DNA from: Treponema sp.
GTDB lineage: Bacteria; Spirochaetota; Spirochaetia; Treponematales; Breznakiellaceae
Direction: 5' to 3'
DNA length: 6,531 nucleotides
Assembly (NCBI GenBank): GCA_031270205.1
Contig: JAISYA010000048.1
Location: 1 to 6,531, forward strand
This document shows, piece by piece, positions 1 through 5,170 of the stretch. The notes under the pieces were generated by a model, which saw only the letters and a program-made list of their open reading frames with translations, was not told the origin of the DNA and made no database searches. Position 1 is the first letter of the stretch. Each line of letters opens with the position of its first letter. Made by a program: the position numbers and the translations under genes.

Positions 1-71
1 AGCGCCAATAAGGCGCACGGGAGTTTTTGCGAAATGTTTTTCATGGCATGTAACCTGAAATCAGTTTTTCT

Positions 72-87
72 TTCCGCTCAAGCGGAA
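72..87. repeat. 16-bp perfect palindrome, possible hairpin or operator
   Basis: TTCCGC and GCGGAA flank a TCAA centre, giving a perfect 6-bp stem with a tetraloop (7 bp if read with a 2-base loop). A run of T lies before the stem on the plus strand and none follows it, so it does not look like an intrinsic terminator in that direction. On the minus strand the bases after the stem are A-rich, which also argues against termination. It could be a binding site for a dimeric regulator or an RNA hairpin; the sequence does not decide. Confidence 0.4.
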
Positions 88-211
88 CTAAAAATGGGTA
101 TATCTGCGGGAATTCGGAAAGAAGCCGCACTCTATATATGGCGCGGAACCGGCGTTTTGCTTTAGTGGTTTTTAAGAAATTGCCAAAGTTGGACTAATAT
201 ATTCTTTGTTC

Positions 212-271
212 CGGTGACGGGAGTACATTAAGAGTTTACGACTATCCAAAGTCACCGAGTGTACATTTACG
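212..271. promoter_or_regulatory. Paired inverted and direct repeats just upstream of the promoter
   Basis: CGGTGAC at 212-218 is the exact reverse complement of GTCACCG at 251-257. Beside each arm lies GTACATT (223-229 and 261-267), and TTTACG follows each (235-240 and 266-271). The block ends about 18 bp before the -35 hexamer at 289. Two partly symmetrical copies in this position are what a pair of activator or repressor sites would look like. No known consensus was recognised, so a regulatory role is inferred from arrangement only. Confidence 0.35.
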
Positions 272-288
272 CTTGTCAACGCGTTTCC

Positions 289-317
289 TTGACAAATTGC
301 CCCGTTGGGCCTAGAAT
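289..317 (+). promoter_or_regulatory. Sigma-70-type promoter of the ABC ATPase gene
   Basis: A perfect -35 hexamer TTGACA (289-294) and a -10 hexamer TAGAAT (312-317, one mismatch to TATAAT) are separated by exactly 17 bp. Transcription would start near 324, leaving a leader of about 30 nt that contains the purine-rich ribosome site AGGGAGG (340-346), 7 nt before the ATG at 354. The near-consensus sequence predicts strong constitutive transcription unless the repeats immediately upstream modulate it. Confidence 0.85.
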
Positions 318-353
318 GAATACATAAAATAACCCTAACAGGGAGGCCAGCGT

Positions 354-1460
354 ATGGCAAAAGTAGAGCTGAAAGGCATTTCTAAGGTGTATGAGGGCAA
401 TGTCCGCGCTGTGGACAACGCCAACATCGTGGTTGAGGACAAGGAATTTGTCGTCTTTGTAGGACCTTCGGGCTGTGGGAAATCCACCACGCTCCGCATG
501 GTCGCCGGTCTGGAGGACATCACCGAGGGGGAACTCTATATCGACGGCGATCTGATGAACGACGTTCCCCCCAAGGACCGGAATATCGCCATGGTATTCC
601 AGAACTACGCCCTCTATCCGCACATGTCGGTTTATGAAAACATGGCGTTTGGTCTGCGGATCAAAAAAGTCCCCAAGGCGGATATTGACCGGCGGGTAAA
701 AGACGCGGCGAAGATTCTCGATATCGAGAAATTCCTGGACCGGAAGCCCAAGGCCCTTTCCGGCGGCCAGCGCCAGCGCGTCGCGGTAGGCCGGGCCATT
801 GTCCGTAACCCCAAGGTCTTCCTGTTCGATGAGCCGCTTTCCAACCTGGACGCCAAACTGCGCGTCCAGATGCGGGCCGAGCTTTCGGACCTCCACCTTA
901 GACTCAACGCCACCATGATCTACGTTACCCACGACCAGGTGGAAGCTATGACCATGGCCAACAAAATTGTGGTTATGAAAGACGGGAAGGTCCAGCAGAT
1001 CGGTTCCCCCCTGTACCTCTACAACCACCCGATCAATAAATTCGTCGCCGGCTTCATCGGCTCCCCGCCCATGAACTTCCTCACCGTCAAGATCTTTGAG
1101 GAGGGCGGTTCGATCATACTGGACGAAGGCTCGTTTAGGATACCGGCCGATCCTTCCCATTATGAAGGACTCAAGAAATACATCGGCAAAGAGATATTCT
1201 TCGGCATCAGGCCCGAAGATATGGCTTACACCCAGCCCGGAGACGCGAACAGTTTCTCCGTGAAAATAACGGTTGTGGAGCCTTTGGGCGCGGATATCCA
1301 CCTCTGGCTCACCACCGCCACCCAGCCCCTCGTGGCCCGTACCGAGCCGCACCACGATTTCAAGGTCGGCGACACCGTCGGCTTCATCCCCAGGATGGAG
1401 AAGGCGCGCTACTTTGACAAGGAAACGGAACTGGCTGTTTTCCCCGGCCCTCCGGTGTAA
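354..1460 (+). CDS. ugpC: Sugar-type ABC transporter ATP-binding protein (UgpC/MsmK/MalK family)
   Basis: This 368-residue cytoplasmic ATPase would power uptake of a sugar, oligosaccharide or glycerol-3-phosphate-like substrate by binding paired membrane permeases. All nucleotide-binding motifs are intact: Walker A GPSGCGKST (37-45), Q-loop Gln83, signature LSGGQ (135-139), Walker B ending in Asp159-Glu160, D-loop SNLD (163-166) and switch His193. The C-terminal part (about 235-368) is the TOBE/regulatory domain typical of MalK-like proteins, with FIGSPPMNF (234-242) and GIRPED (284-289). Length is normal for the family. The ATG start is supported by AGGGAGG 7 nt upstream and by the promoter at 289-317. 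A terminator follows directly and no permease or solute-binding gene is adjacent, so the gene seems monocistronic. The family assignment is secure; the substrate cannot be read from the sequence, and the symbol denotes the family rather than a proven glycerol-3-phosphate role. Confidence 0.95.
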   Translation: MAKVELKGISKVYEGNVRAVDNANIVVEDKEFVVFVGPSGCGKSTTLRMVAGLEDITEGELYIDGDLMNDVPPKDRNIAMVFQNYALYPHMSVYENMAFGLRIKKVPKADIDRRVKDAAKILDIEKFLDRKPKALSGGQRQRVAVGRAIVRNPKVFLFDEPLSNLDAKLRVQMRAELSDLHLRLNATMIYVTHDQVEAMTMANKIVVMKDGKVQQIGSPLYLYNHPINKFVAGFIGSPPMNFLTVKIFEEGGSIILDEGSFRIPADPSHYEGLKKYIGKEIFFGIRPEDMAYTQPGDANSFSVKITVVEPLGADIHLWLTTATQPLVARTEPHHDFKVGDTVGFIPRMEKARYFDKETELAVFPGPPV

Positions 1461-1488
1461 AACGCAAATCCGCTGATGTTTTAAGTAC

Positions 1489-1516
1489 AAGGAGCAGGCT
1501 GCCTGCTCCTTTTTTT
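1489..1516 (+). terminator. Strong intrinsic terminator after the ABC ATPase gene
   Basis: GGAGCAGG (1491-1498) and CCTGCTCC (1502-1509) form an 8-bp stem with a 3-base loop, followed by seven T (1510-1516). Two A at 1489-1490 can pair with the first two T. The stem begins about 30 bp past the TAA of the ATPase gene. The T-run reaches into the stop codon of the convergent fumarase beta gene (1515-1517). On the minus strand the hairpin is followed only by a weak T-rich stretch, so termination in that direction would be less efficient. Confidence 0.92.
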
Positions 1517-2078
1517 ATTTCCCTGCGCGCGCTGTAAGGTACGCGTTCCGTCCGAAACGGTACAGGTTCTCTCCCCTGCGGTCGATGACCACGGTAACGG
1601 GAAAGTCTTTTACGGTGAGCAGCCGGACTGCTTCGGTATCCAGGTCTTCAAAGGCGATGACGCGGGAACCGGTAATACATTTTGAAAGAAGCGCCCCCGC
1701 GCCGCCCAGCGCGCCCAGGTAAACCGCTCCGGCCTGTTTCATGGCCTGTATCACCTCGTCCGAGCGTTCCCCTTTGCCGATCATGCCCCTTAGTCCCCGC
1801 ATGAGAAGCCGGGGGGTCCAGGCATCCATACGGCAGCTGGTGGTAGGTCCCGCGGATCCTATCACCTGGTTCGGCGCCGCCGGAGTCGGTCCCGCGTAGT
1901 AGATACAGGCGTCTTCAAGGGGGAAGGGGAGCGGCCGCCCGGCGTCCAGCAGCTCGTTCAGCCGTTTGTGCGCCGCGTCACGGGCGGTGTATATCTCTCC
2001 GGAGAGCAGTACCTGGTCCCCCGCGTTAAGGAGGGCGGTTTTTTCCCTGGTTAGGGGTAACCGGATGCGGCGCCGCAT
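1515..2078 (-). CDS. Class I fumarate hydratase / L(+)-tartrate dehydratase-type hydro-lyase, beta subunit
   Basis: This 187-residue protein matches the C-terminal domain of class I iron-sulfur fumarases, encoded separately as in many anaerobes. With the alpha subunit it would interconvert fumarate and malate in the cytoplasm. GPTTSCRMD (77-85) is the active-site segment: by homology with the structurally known Leishmania class I fumarase, its Thr and Arg83 contact substrate or act in catalysis. IGKGE (100-104) supplies the conserved Lys102. The start LLSGEIYTARDAAH (24-37) and LPFPLEDACIYYAGP (50-64) are also typical. The ATG shares one base with the alpha stop (TAATG), and GAGG lies 7 nt upstream (2086-2089), so translation is probably coupled. 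Fumarase and tartrate dehydratase cannot be told apart reliably by eye; fumarase is favoured as the commoner function. Confidence 0.9.
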   Translation of the reverse strand: MRRRIRLPLTREKTALLNAGDQVLLSGEIYTARDAAHKRLNELLDAGRPLPFPLEDACIYYAGPTPAAPNQVIGSAGPTTSCRMDAWTPRLLMRGLRGMIGKGERSDEVIQAMKQAGAVYLGALGGAGALLSKCITGSRVIAFEDLDTEAVRLLTVKDFPVTVVIDRRGENLYRFGRNAYLTARAGK

Positions 2079-2917
2079 TACAGTACCTCGCTTGCGTGGC
2101 GGCTTACATGGCAGTTAATGTTGACCGCGCAGGGAAGCCCCGCGATATGGGTGGGCATGGTCTCTATTGCCACGGCCAGGGCGGTGGTTGCCCCGCCGAA
2201 ACCCTGAGGGCCGATACCCAGGGCGTTGATCTTTTCCAGCAGGGTCTCTTCCAGGGCGGCGTAGTAAGGGTCGCTATTGGGCTTGTCCAGTGAACGGATC
2301 AGCGCTTTCTTGGAAAGCAGGGCGGCCTTGTCAAAGGTGCCCCCAATGCCCACGCCTACCACTACAGGGGGGCAGGGGTTGGGGCCGGCCTCGTTCACCG
2401 CGGAAACCACAAAATCGATGACCCCTTCGCGGCCCTGGGAGGGGACGAGCATCTTTGTCCGGCTCATGTTTTCGCTGCCGAAACCCTTGGGGGCAACGGT
2501 AATGACCACCGAGCCGCCTTTCACAAACTCCGTGTAAATTACCGCCGGAGTATTATCCCCGGTATTTTTGCGCCTCAGCGGATCCGCCACCACCGAAGAG
2601 CGCAGATAGCCCTCTTTGCACGCCTCCCGTACCCCCTGGTTCACGGCCTCGTTAACGTCCCCCTCAATGTGGACATCGCAGCCTATTTCAAGAAAGACAC
2701 AGGCCATGCCCGTATCCTGGCAGATAGGGACCCGGTTCTTTTCGGCAAGCTCAAAGTTTTCGATAATCAAATCCAGCGTTTCCCTGGCAGGGGCCCAGGT
2801 TTCCTTTTCCCGGCAGGCCCTGATGCGGGAACGCATATCTCCGGGCAGGTTCCGGTTCGCGTCCACAAAGAGCCGCTTTACCGCGGAACTGAGATCGGCC
2901 GCGCTAATAATCCTCAT
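2078..2917 (-). CDS. Class I fumarate hydratase / L(+)-tartrate dehydratase-type hydro-lyase, alpha subunit ([4Fe-4S])
   Basis: This 279-residue protein is the N-terminal, cluster-binding half of a two-subunit class I fumarase. Likely [4Fe-4S] ligands are Cys66 in PICQDTG (64-70), Cys182 in GPNPCPP (178-184) and Cys269 in VNINCH (265-270). Asp68 of QDTG corresponds by homology to the catalytic aspartate of class I fumarases. VGVGIGGTFDKAALLSKKAL (187-206) and GPQGFGGATTALAV (236-249) are further family signatures. Length is normal. The ATG is preceded by GTGAGG about 11 nt upstream (2929-2934), and an in-frame TAG lies just before it, which fixes the start. Beta follows with a one-base overlap. 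The MATE gene ends 102 bp upstream, with no clear promoter between. Such clusters are oxygen-sensitive, which suits an anaerobe. Confidence 0.92.
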   Translation of the reverse strand: MRIISAADLSSAVKRLFVDANRNLPGDMRSRIRACREKETWAPARETLDLIIENFELAEKNRVPICQDTGMACVFLEIGCDVHIEGDVNEAVNQGVREACKEGYLRSSVVADPLRRKNTGDNTPAVIYTEFVKGGSVVITVAPKGFGSENMSRTKMLVPSQGREGVIDFVVSAVNEAGPNPCPPVVVGVGIGGTFDKAALLSKKALIRSLDKPNSDPYYAALEETLLEKINALGIGPQGFGGATTALAVAIETMPTHIAGLPCAVNINCHVSRHASEVL

Positions 2918-3019
2918 ACGCTATTGTACCTCACTTTTGCCCTATACGCTTTGACGTTATTGCCGCCGGGGTGATGAAGCGGCAGTACATCGCGGAATAA
3001 CCGCGCCGGCCGCCGTTGT
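2918..3019. other. Gap between the MATE and fumarase genes with a small GC hairpin
   Basis: This 102-bp spacer contains CGCGG and CCGCG flanking AATAA (2991-3005), a 5-bp stem with a 5-base loop, shortly after the MATE stop in the direction of transcription. No T-run follows on the minus strand, so it is a poor intrinsic terminator. A TACAAT (minus strand, 2923-2928) resembles a -10 box but lies after the fumarase ribosome site and would start transcription almost at the ATG. No convincing promoter was found, so read-through from the marR-MATE operon is possible. Confidence 0.4.
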
Positions 3020-4363
3020 TTACGCTCCCCGCATGGCGCGGAACAGGGGACGGCTCAACACCGCCGCAATCCCCGTAGTCAGTATATCGGCGGCGGGCTG
3101 CGCCCACACAAAACCGCTATACCCAAAAAAATGATGCAGCAGGAAAAGCAGGGGAAGATAGAACAGGAGCTGCCGCCCCAGGGTAATAACCATCGCCTGA
3201 ATGGGTTTGCCGAAAGCCTGAAAACTTACCATCAGCGTTACCTGGGAACCGACAAAGGGCAGCCCCCATACAAAGGTACGCATCATCGCCCGCCCCGCCT
3301 CAATCGTCGGCCCGTCATTGATGAAAAACCTGATAAAGCGGTCTCCGCACAGGCGGAGGATGACGCTTCCCGCGATACAAAGCGCCGTTGCGTACAGAAT
3401 GGCGCTTTTAAATCCGCTGCGAAGACGGGCGTACTTTTTTGCGCCGTAATTAAACCCGGCGAAAGGCTGATAGCCCATCACCAGCGCGAAGACCAGCATG
3501 AAATACAGGCTGGCAATCCTCATTTGAACGCCGATACCGGCAATCACAAAATCGCCGTAACTTGCCGCTACACGGTTTCCCACTATGTTGGAAACGCTCA
3601 TGATGATATTGCCCAGGCCGGCGGGGATACCGATGGACAATATTTGAAACAGCATGGTCCTATTCGGCCTGCAATGCTCAGGTTTAACCGAAAGCAGCGT
3701 TTTTTCCGAGAGGAAGTAGCGCACCCCGTAGGCAAAGGAGGCGGCCTGCCCCGCAACGGTCGCCCACGCCGCGCCTGCCGTTCCCATATCAAGCCACAGG
3801 ATAAGGATAGGATCAAGAATGATGTTTAACACGATGCCGACAAGCATAGCCCGCATTGCCCTGCCCGTGGCCCCCTCGCTCCTCATCTGGCCGCCCAATA
3901 CGGTTCCCGCCGCCGCTATGGGCATAAAAATAGTTATCACCGAAAAATAATCCGATGTGCGGGAAAACGCCGCATCGCTTGTGCCGATGAGCCTGAGTAC
4001 CGGCGTTCTAAAAATCAGCAGTATTACCGCACATACAAGCCCGATGCAAAAGGCGGCGTAAAAAGACACGGCGGAGCTGTGCCGCGCTTCGGCGATTTTT
4101 TTCGCGCCGAGCATCCGGGAAATGTAACTGGAACCGCCGGTGGCGAATATGTTGCCCAGGGCCTGGGTAAGCATAAACAGGGGGAAGACCAGGGAAACCG
4201 CCGCCACCATGTTTGGATCGCCGGTCTGGCCGATAAAGAACATATCGGTCATGTTGTACACCGCCTGGGCGAGCATTGCCGCGACCATCGGCAGCGCAAG
4301 GCGGATAATAGCCGTCCCCGCCGGGGCGGTTTCCATCAGTTCAATGCCGGTGTATCTTTTCAC
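3020..4363 (-). CDS. MATE-family multidrug efflux transporter (MepA/NorM-like)
   Basis: This 447-residue inner-membrane protein would export drugs or other toxic compounds in exchange for Na+ or H+. It has the usual MATE layout of about twelve hydrophobic segments in two homologous halves. The first half opens with LALPMVAAMLAQAVYNMTDM (22-41), including the conserved Asp40, and contains QMRSEGATGRAMRA (159-172) followed by VLNIILDPILI (178-188). The second half has IGIPAGLGNIIMS (244-256) and GYQPFAGFNYGAKK (297-310), both typical of the bacterial family. The start is a GTG, chosen because AGAGGA lies 5 nt before it; an ATG at 4334-4336 (residue 10) lacks such a site. The GTG start overlaps the regulator gene upstream by 23 bp, implying one transcript and coupled translation. 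MarR regulator followed by MATE pump is the mepR-mepA arrangement, which supports drug efflux. The substrate is unknown. Confidence 0.93.
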   Translation of the reverse strand: MKRYTGIELMETAPAGTAIIRLALPMVAAMLAQAVYNMTDMFFIGQTGDPNMVAAVSLVFPLFMLTQALGNIFATGGSSYISRMLGAKKIAEARHSSAVSFYAAFCIGLVCAVILLIFRTPVLRLIGTSDAAFSRTSDYFSVITIFMPIAAAGTVLGGQMRSEGATGRAMRAMLVGIVLNIILDPILILWLDMGTAGAAWATVAGQAASFAYGVRYFLSEKTLLSVKPEHCRPNRTMLFQILSIGIPAGLGNIIMSVSNIVGNRVAASYGDFVIAGIGVQMRIASLYFMLVFALVMGYQPFAGFNYGAKKYARLRSGFKSAILYATALCIAGSVILRLCGDRFIRFFINDGPTIEAGRAMMRTFVWGLPFVGSQVTLMVSFQAFGKPIQAMVITLGRQLLFYLPLLFLLHHFFGYSGFVWAQPAADILTTGIAAVLSRPLFRAMRGA

Positions 4364-4796
4364 TGCGTTCCTCTACAATTTCCGCAAAACGGTTACACAG
4401 GCTCACCAGAAGGCGGGTATCGTTTTCACCGAAACGCTGAATAATCCCGGCAAAATAGGCGTCCATTTCCTTGCCTATGGTGTCCACTGTTCCGCGGCCC
4501 TTTGGGGTAAGGCCGAGAAGGCGCTTGCGCCGGTTGGTTTTATCGATGTCACGGGTAATAAAGCCCTTCTCCTCCAGGACCCCTACCATTTGGGAAACGG
4601 CCGATTTTGAAACGTGGCATTCTTCCTCAAGATCGCAAAATCCGTCGATGCTGCCTTCGCTGATTTTTTTTAGCAGCACCGTTTCCATGACGCTGAGGTC
4701 CTGCTTGCCGCCGCCGGTTTTGGGCGGAATGGGCATCTTTATCCGTTTGAACCGCAGAAAGGTTTCTATCAGCCCTTTTGTAAGTTGTTCGTCCAT
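4341..4796 (-). CDS. MarR-family winged-helix transcriptional regulator
   Basis: With the start chosen here the protein has 151 residues, normal for MarR dimers. The winged helix-turn-helix is clear: CDLEEECHVSKSAVSQM (54-70), with the recognition helix around 63-76, then VLEEKGFITRD (73-83) and a basic wing running through KTNRRKR (86-92) to LLGLTPKGR (93-101). Flanking N- and C-terminal helices would form the dimer. It probably represses its own operon and releases DNA when a drug-like ligand binds; this is inferred from family and from the MATE gene directly downstream. A longer frame opens at 4922, but those 42 extra codons run through the AT-rich promoter block. GGAGGA 7 nt before the ATG at 4796 marks the true start. 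A second ATG at 4811 has a weaker site and would add five residues. Confidence 0.92.
   Translation of the reverse strand: MDEQLTKGLIETFLRFKRIKMPIPPKTGGGKQDLSVMETVLLKKISEGSIDGFCDLEEECHVSKSAVSQMVGVLEEKGFITRDIDKTNRRKRLLGLTPKGRGTVDTIGKEMDAYFAGIIQRFGENDTRLLVSLCNRFAEIVEERSEKIHRH
4369..4374 (-). promoter_or_regulatory. Ribosome binding site that selects the GTG start of the MATE gene
   Basis: AGAGGA on the minus strand lies 5 nt upstream of GTG (4363-4361), inside the 3' end of the marR coding region. The in-frame ATG 27 bp further on has no purine-rich site at a suitable distance. This decides for the GTG start and for a 23-bp gene overlap. Confidence 0.75.
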
Positions 4797-4803
4797 ACAG
4801 TAT

Positions 4804-4809
4804 TCCTCC
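4804..4809 (-). promoter_or_regulatory. Ribosome binding site that sets the marR start
   Basis: GGAGGA on the minus strand is a near-perfect Shine-Dalgarno sequence 7 nt before the ATG at 4796-4794. It rules out the much longer reading frame that opens at 4922 and makes the ATG at 4811 less likely, since that ATG overlaps the site itself. Confidence 0.8.
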
Positions 4810-4833
4810 ATAGGGTATCCCCCGCAAACGTTC

Positions 4834-4862
4834 AGTATATAAACTATTTTACATATCAACAA
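4834..4862 (-). promoter_or_regulatory. Candidate promoter of the marR-MATE operon
   Basis: On the minus strand TATACT (4839-4834) matches the -10 consensus at five of six bases. TTGTTG (4862-4857) sits 17 bp upstream as a partial -35 matching only the TTG. The block is markedly AT-rich between GC-rich sequences and lies about 40 bp before the marR start, as expected for a promoter. A weak -35 is common at regulated promoters. No better pair was found in the gap. Confidence 0.55.
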
Positions 4863-4872
4863 TATAGTATTG
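4834..4872. promoter_or_regulatory. Two near-palindromes over the marR promoter, candidate MarR operators
   Basis: AGTATATAAACT (4834-4845) is symmetrical except for one base pair and covers the -10 box. CAATATAGTATTG (4860-4872) has perfect 5-bp arms around a 3-base centre and covers the end of the -35 region. Their centres are about 26-27 bp apart. MarR dimers typically bind AT-rich inverted repeats of this size at their own promoters, so binding here would block RNA polymerase. The role is inferred from position and symmetry. Confidence 0.5.
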
Positions 4873-4970
4873 AAGTATCGGCGGGGGTATTCCGGCCGGG
4901 GAACGATGAGGCGCTTGGACAACCGCGGATCTTGATGAAACCGGGGGGAGACGGGCGGACGCGGCTATGG

Positions 4971-4998
4971 CGGGCCGGGGGATTCAGAAACCGGCCCG
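4971..4998. repeat. 8-bp GC-rich hairpin in the gap downstream of the surface-protein gene
   Basis: CGGGCCGG (4971-4978) and CCGGCCCG (4991-4998) are perfect inverted arms around a 12-base loop. The structure would be stable in RNA or DNA. No T-run follows on either strand, so it is not a classical intrinsic terminator, although it could stall polymerase or protect an RNA end after the gene that stops at 5171. The rest of 4888-5033 shows nothing recognisable. Confidence 0.4.
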
Positions 4999-5033
4999 GC
5001 GTACCCTTCCCCCGGCGGAGGGGCGCTCGCGGA

Positions 5034-5159
5034 TGTCCGCGAGAGTCTCGCGAGTGTCCGCGAGCGGCTCGCGAGTGTCCGCGAGCGGCTCGCGGGTGTT
5101 CGCGAGAGTCTCGCGAGTGTCCGCGAGCGGCTCGCGAAAGACAGTGAGCGGCTCGCGTG
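5034..5159. repeat. Array of six 21-bp palindromic tandem repeats
   Basis: Six head-to-tail units start at 5034, 5055, 5076, 5097, 5118 and 5139. The first five begin TGTCCGCGAG or TGTTCGCGAG; the sixth is degenerate on its left side. A partial unit end (GCTCGCGGA, 5025-5033) precedes the array. Bases 5-19 of each unit form a palindrome with 7-bp arms: CGCGAGAGTCTCGCG in units 1 and 4, CGCGAGCGGCTCGCG in units 2, 3 and 5; unit 6 keeps most of it with one G-T wobble and one end mismatch. The unit length is seven codons and units 1-5 contain no stop in any of the six frames. The array begins 11 bp beyond the stop of the surface-protein gene. It has no spacers, so it is not a CRISPR. Function is unknown. 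Confidence 0.9.
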
Positions 5160-5170
5160 CGCCGCCCGCC

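Larger units (their letters stand above)
1..288. other. Non-coding leader region upstream of the ABC ATPase gene
   Basis: This stretch is more AT-rich than the genes beside it and holds no convincing gene. One plus-strand frame is open from the window edge to a TAG at 163-165 (54 codons), but it has no recognisable motif and could be chance or the tail of an upstream gene. The stretch contains a small GC hairpin with an AATAA loop at 2-16, a perfect palindrome at 72-87, and a set of inverted and direct repeats at 212-271, the last directly upstream of the promoter. The spacing suggests a regulatory leader for the downstream gene, but no named regulator site was recognised. Confidence 0.5.
4819..4887. 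repeat. Inverted repeat CCCCCGC / GCGGGGG bracketing the marR promoter
   Basis: CCCCCGC (4819-4825) is the exact reverse complement of GCGGGGG (4881-4887). The arms enclose 55 bp of AT-rich sequence holding the candidate promoter and both near-palindromes. It may be an extra operator pair or a chance product of GC-rich flanks. Confidence 0.4.

Noticed and set aside
2..28. Hairpin GCGCC-AATAA-GGCGC followed by TTTTT as a terminator
   Set aside because: The five T begin 7 bases after a stem of only 5 bp, too far for a normal intrinsic terminator, and the upstream gene is not visible.
1..165. Plus-strand frame open from the window edge for 54 codons to TAG
   Set aside because: It has no recognisable motif, its sequence is AT-rich unlike the neighbouring genes, and this length is likely enough by chance. 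It could be the tail of an upstream gene but this cannot be supported.
276..1490. Long minus-strand open frame (404 codons) opposite the ABC ATPase gene
   Set aside because: It mirrors a gene with every ABC motif intact, resembles no family, and runs through the ATPase promoter and into the terminator. It is an artefact of codon composition.
2923..2928. TACAAT as a -10 box for the fumarase genes
   Set aside because: Transcription would begin at about the ATG, after the ribosome site, and no -35 hexamer lies 16-18 bp upstream.
4334..4336. ATG as the start of the MATE gene
   Set aside because: It has no suitable ribosome site, while the GTG at 4363 has AGAGGA at 5 nt and adds residues usual for the family's N-terminus.
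4797..4922. Longer N-terminus for the MarR protein starting at 4922
   Set aside because: The 42 extra residues would be coded by the AT-rich promoter/operator block, resemble no MarR protein, and are made unnecessary by the strong ribosome site before 4796.
4785..5147. Plus-strand open frame of 120 codons across the marR promoter into the array
   Set aside because: It covers the marR ribosome site and promoter on the opposite strand and is open mainly because of the repeats.
5034..5159. Tandem array considered as a CRISPR
   Set aside because: The 21-bp units are directly adjacent with no unique spacers, and no cas gene is present in the window.
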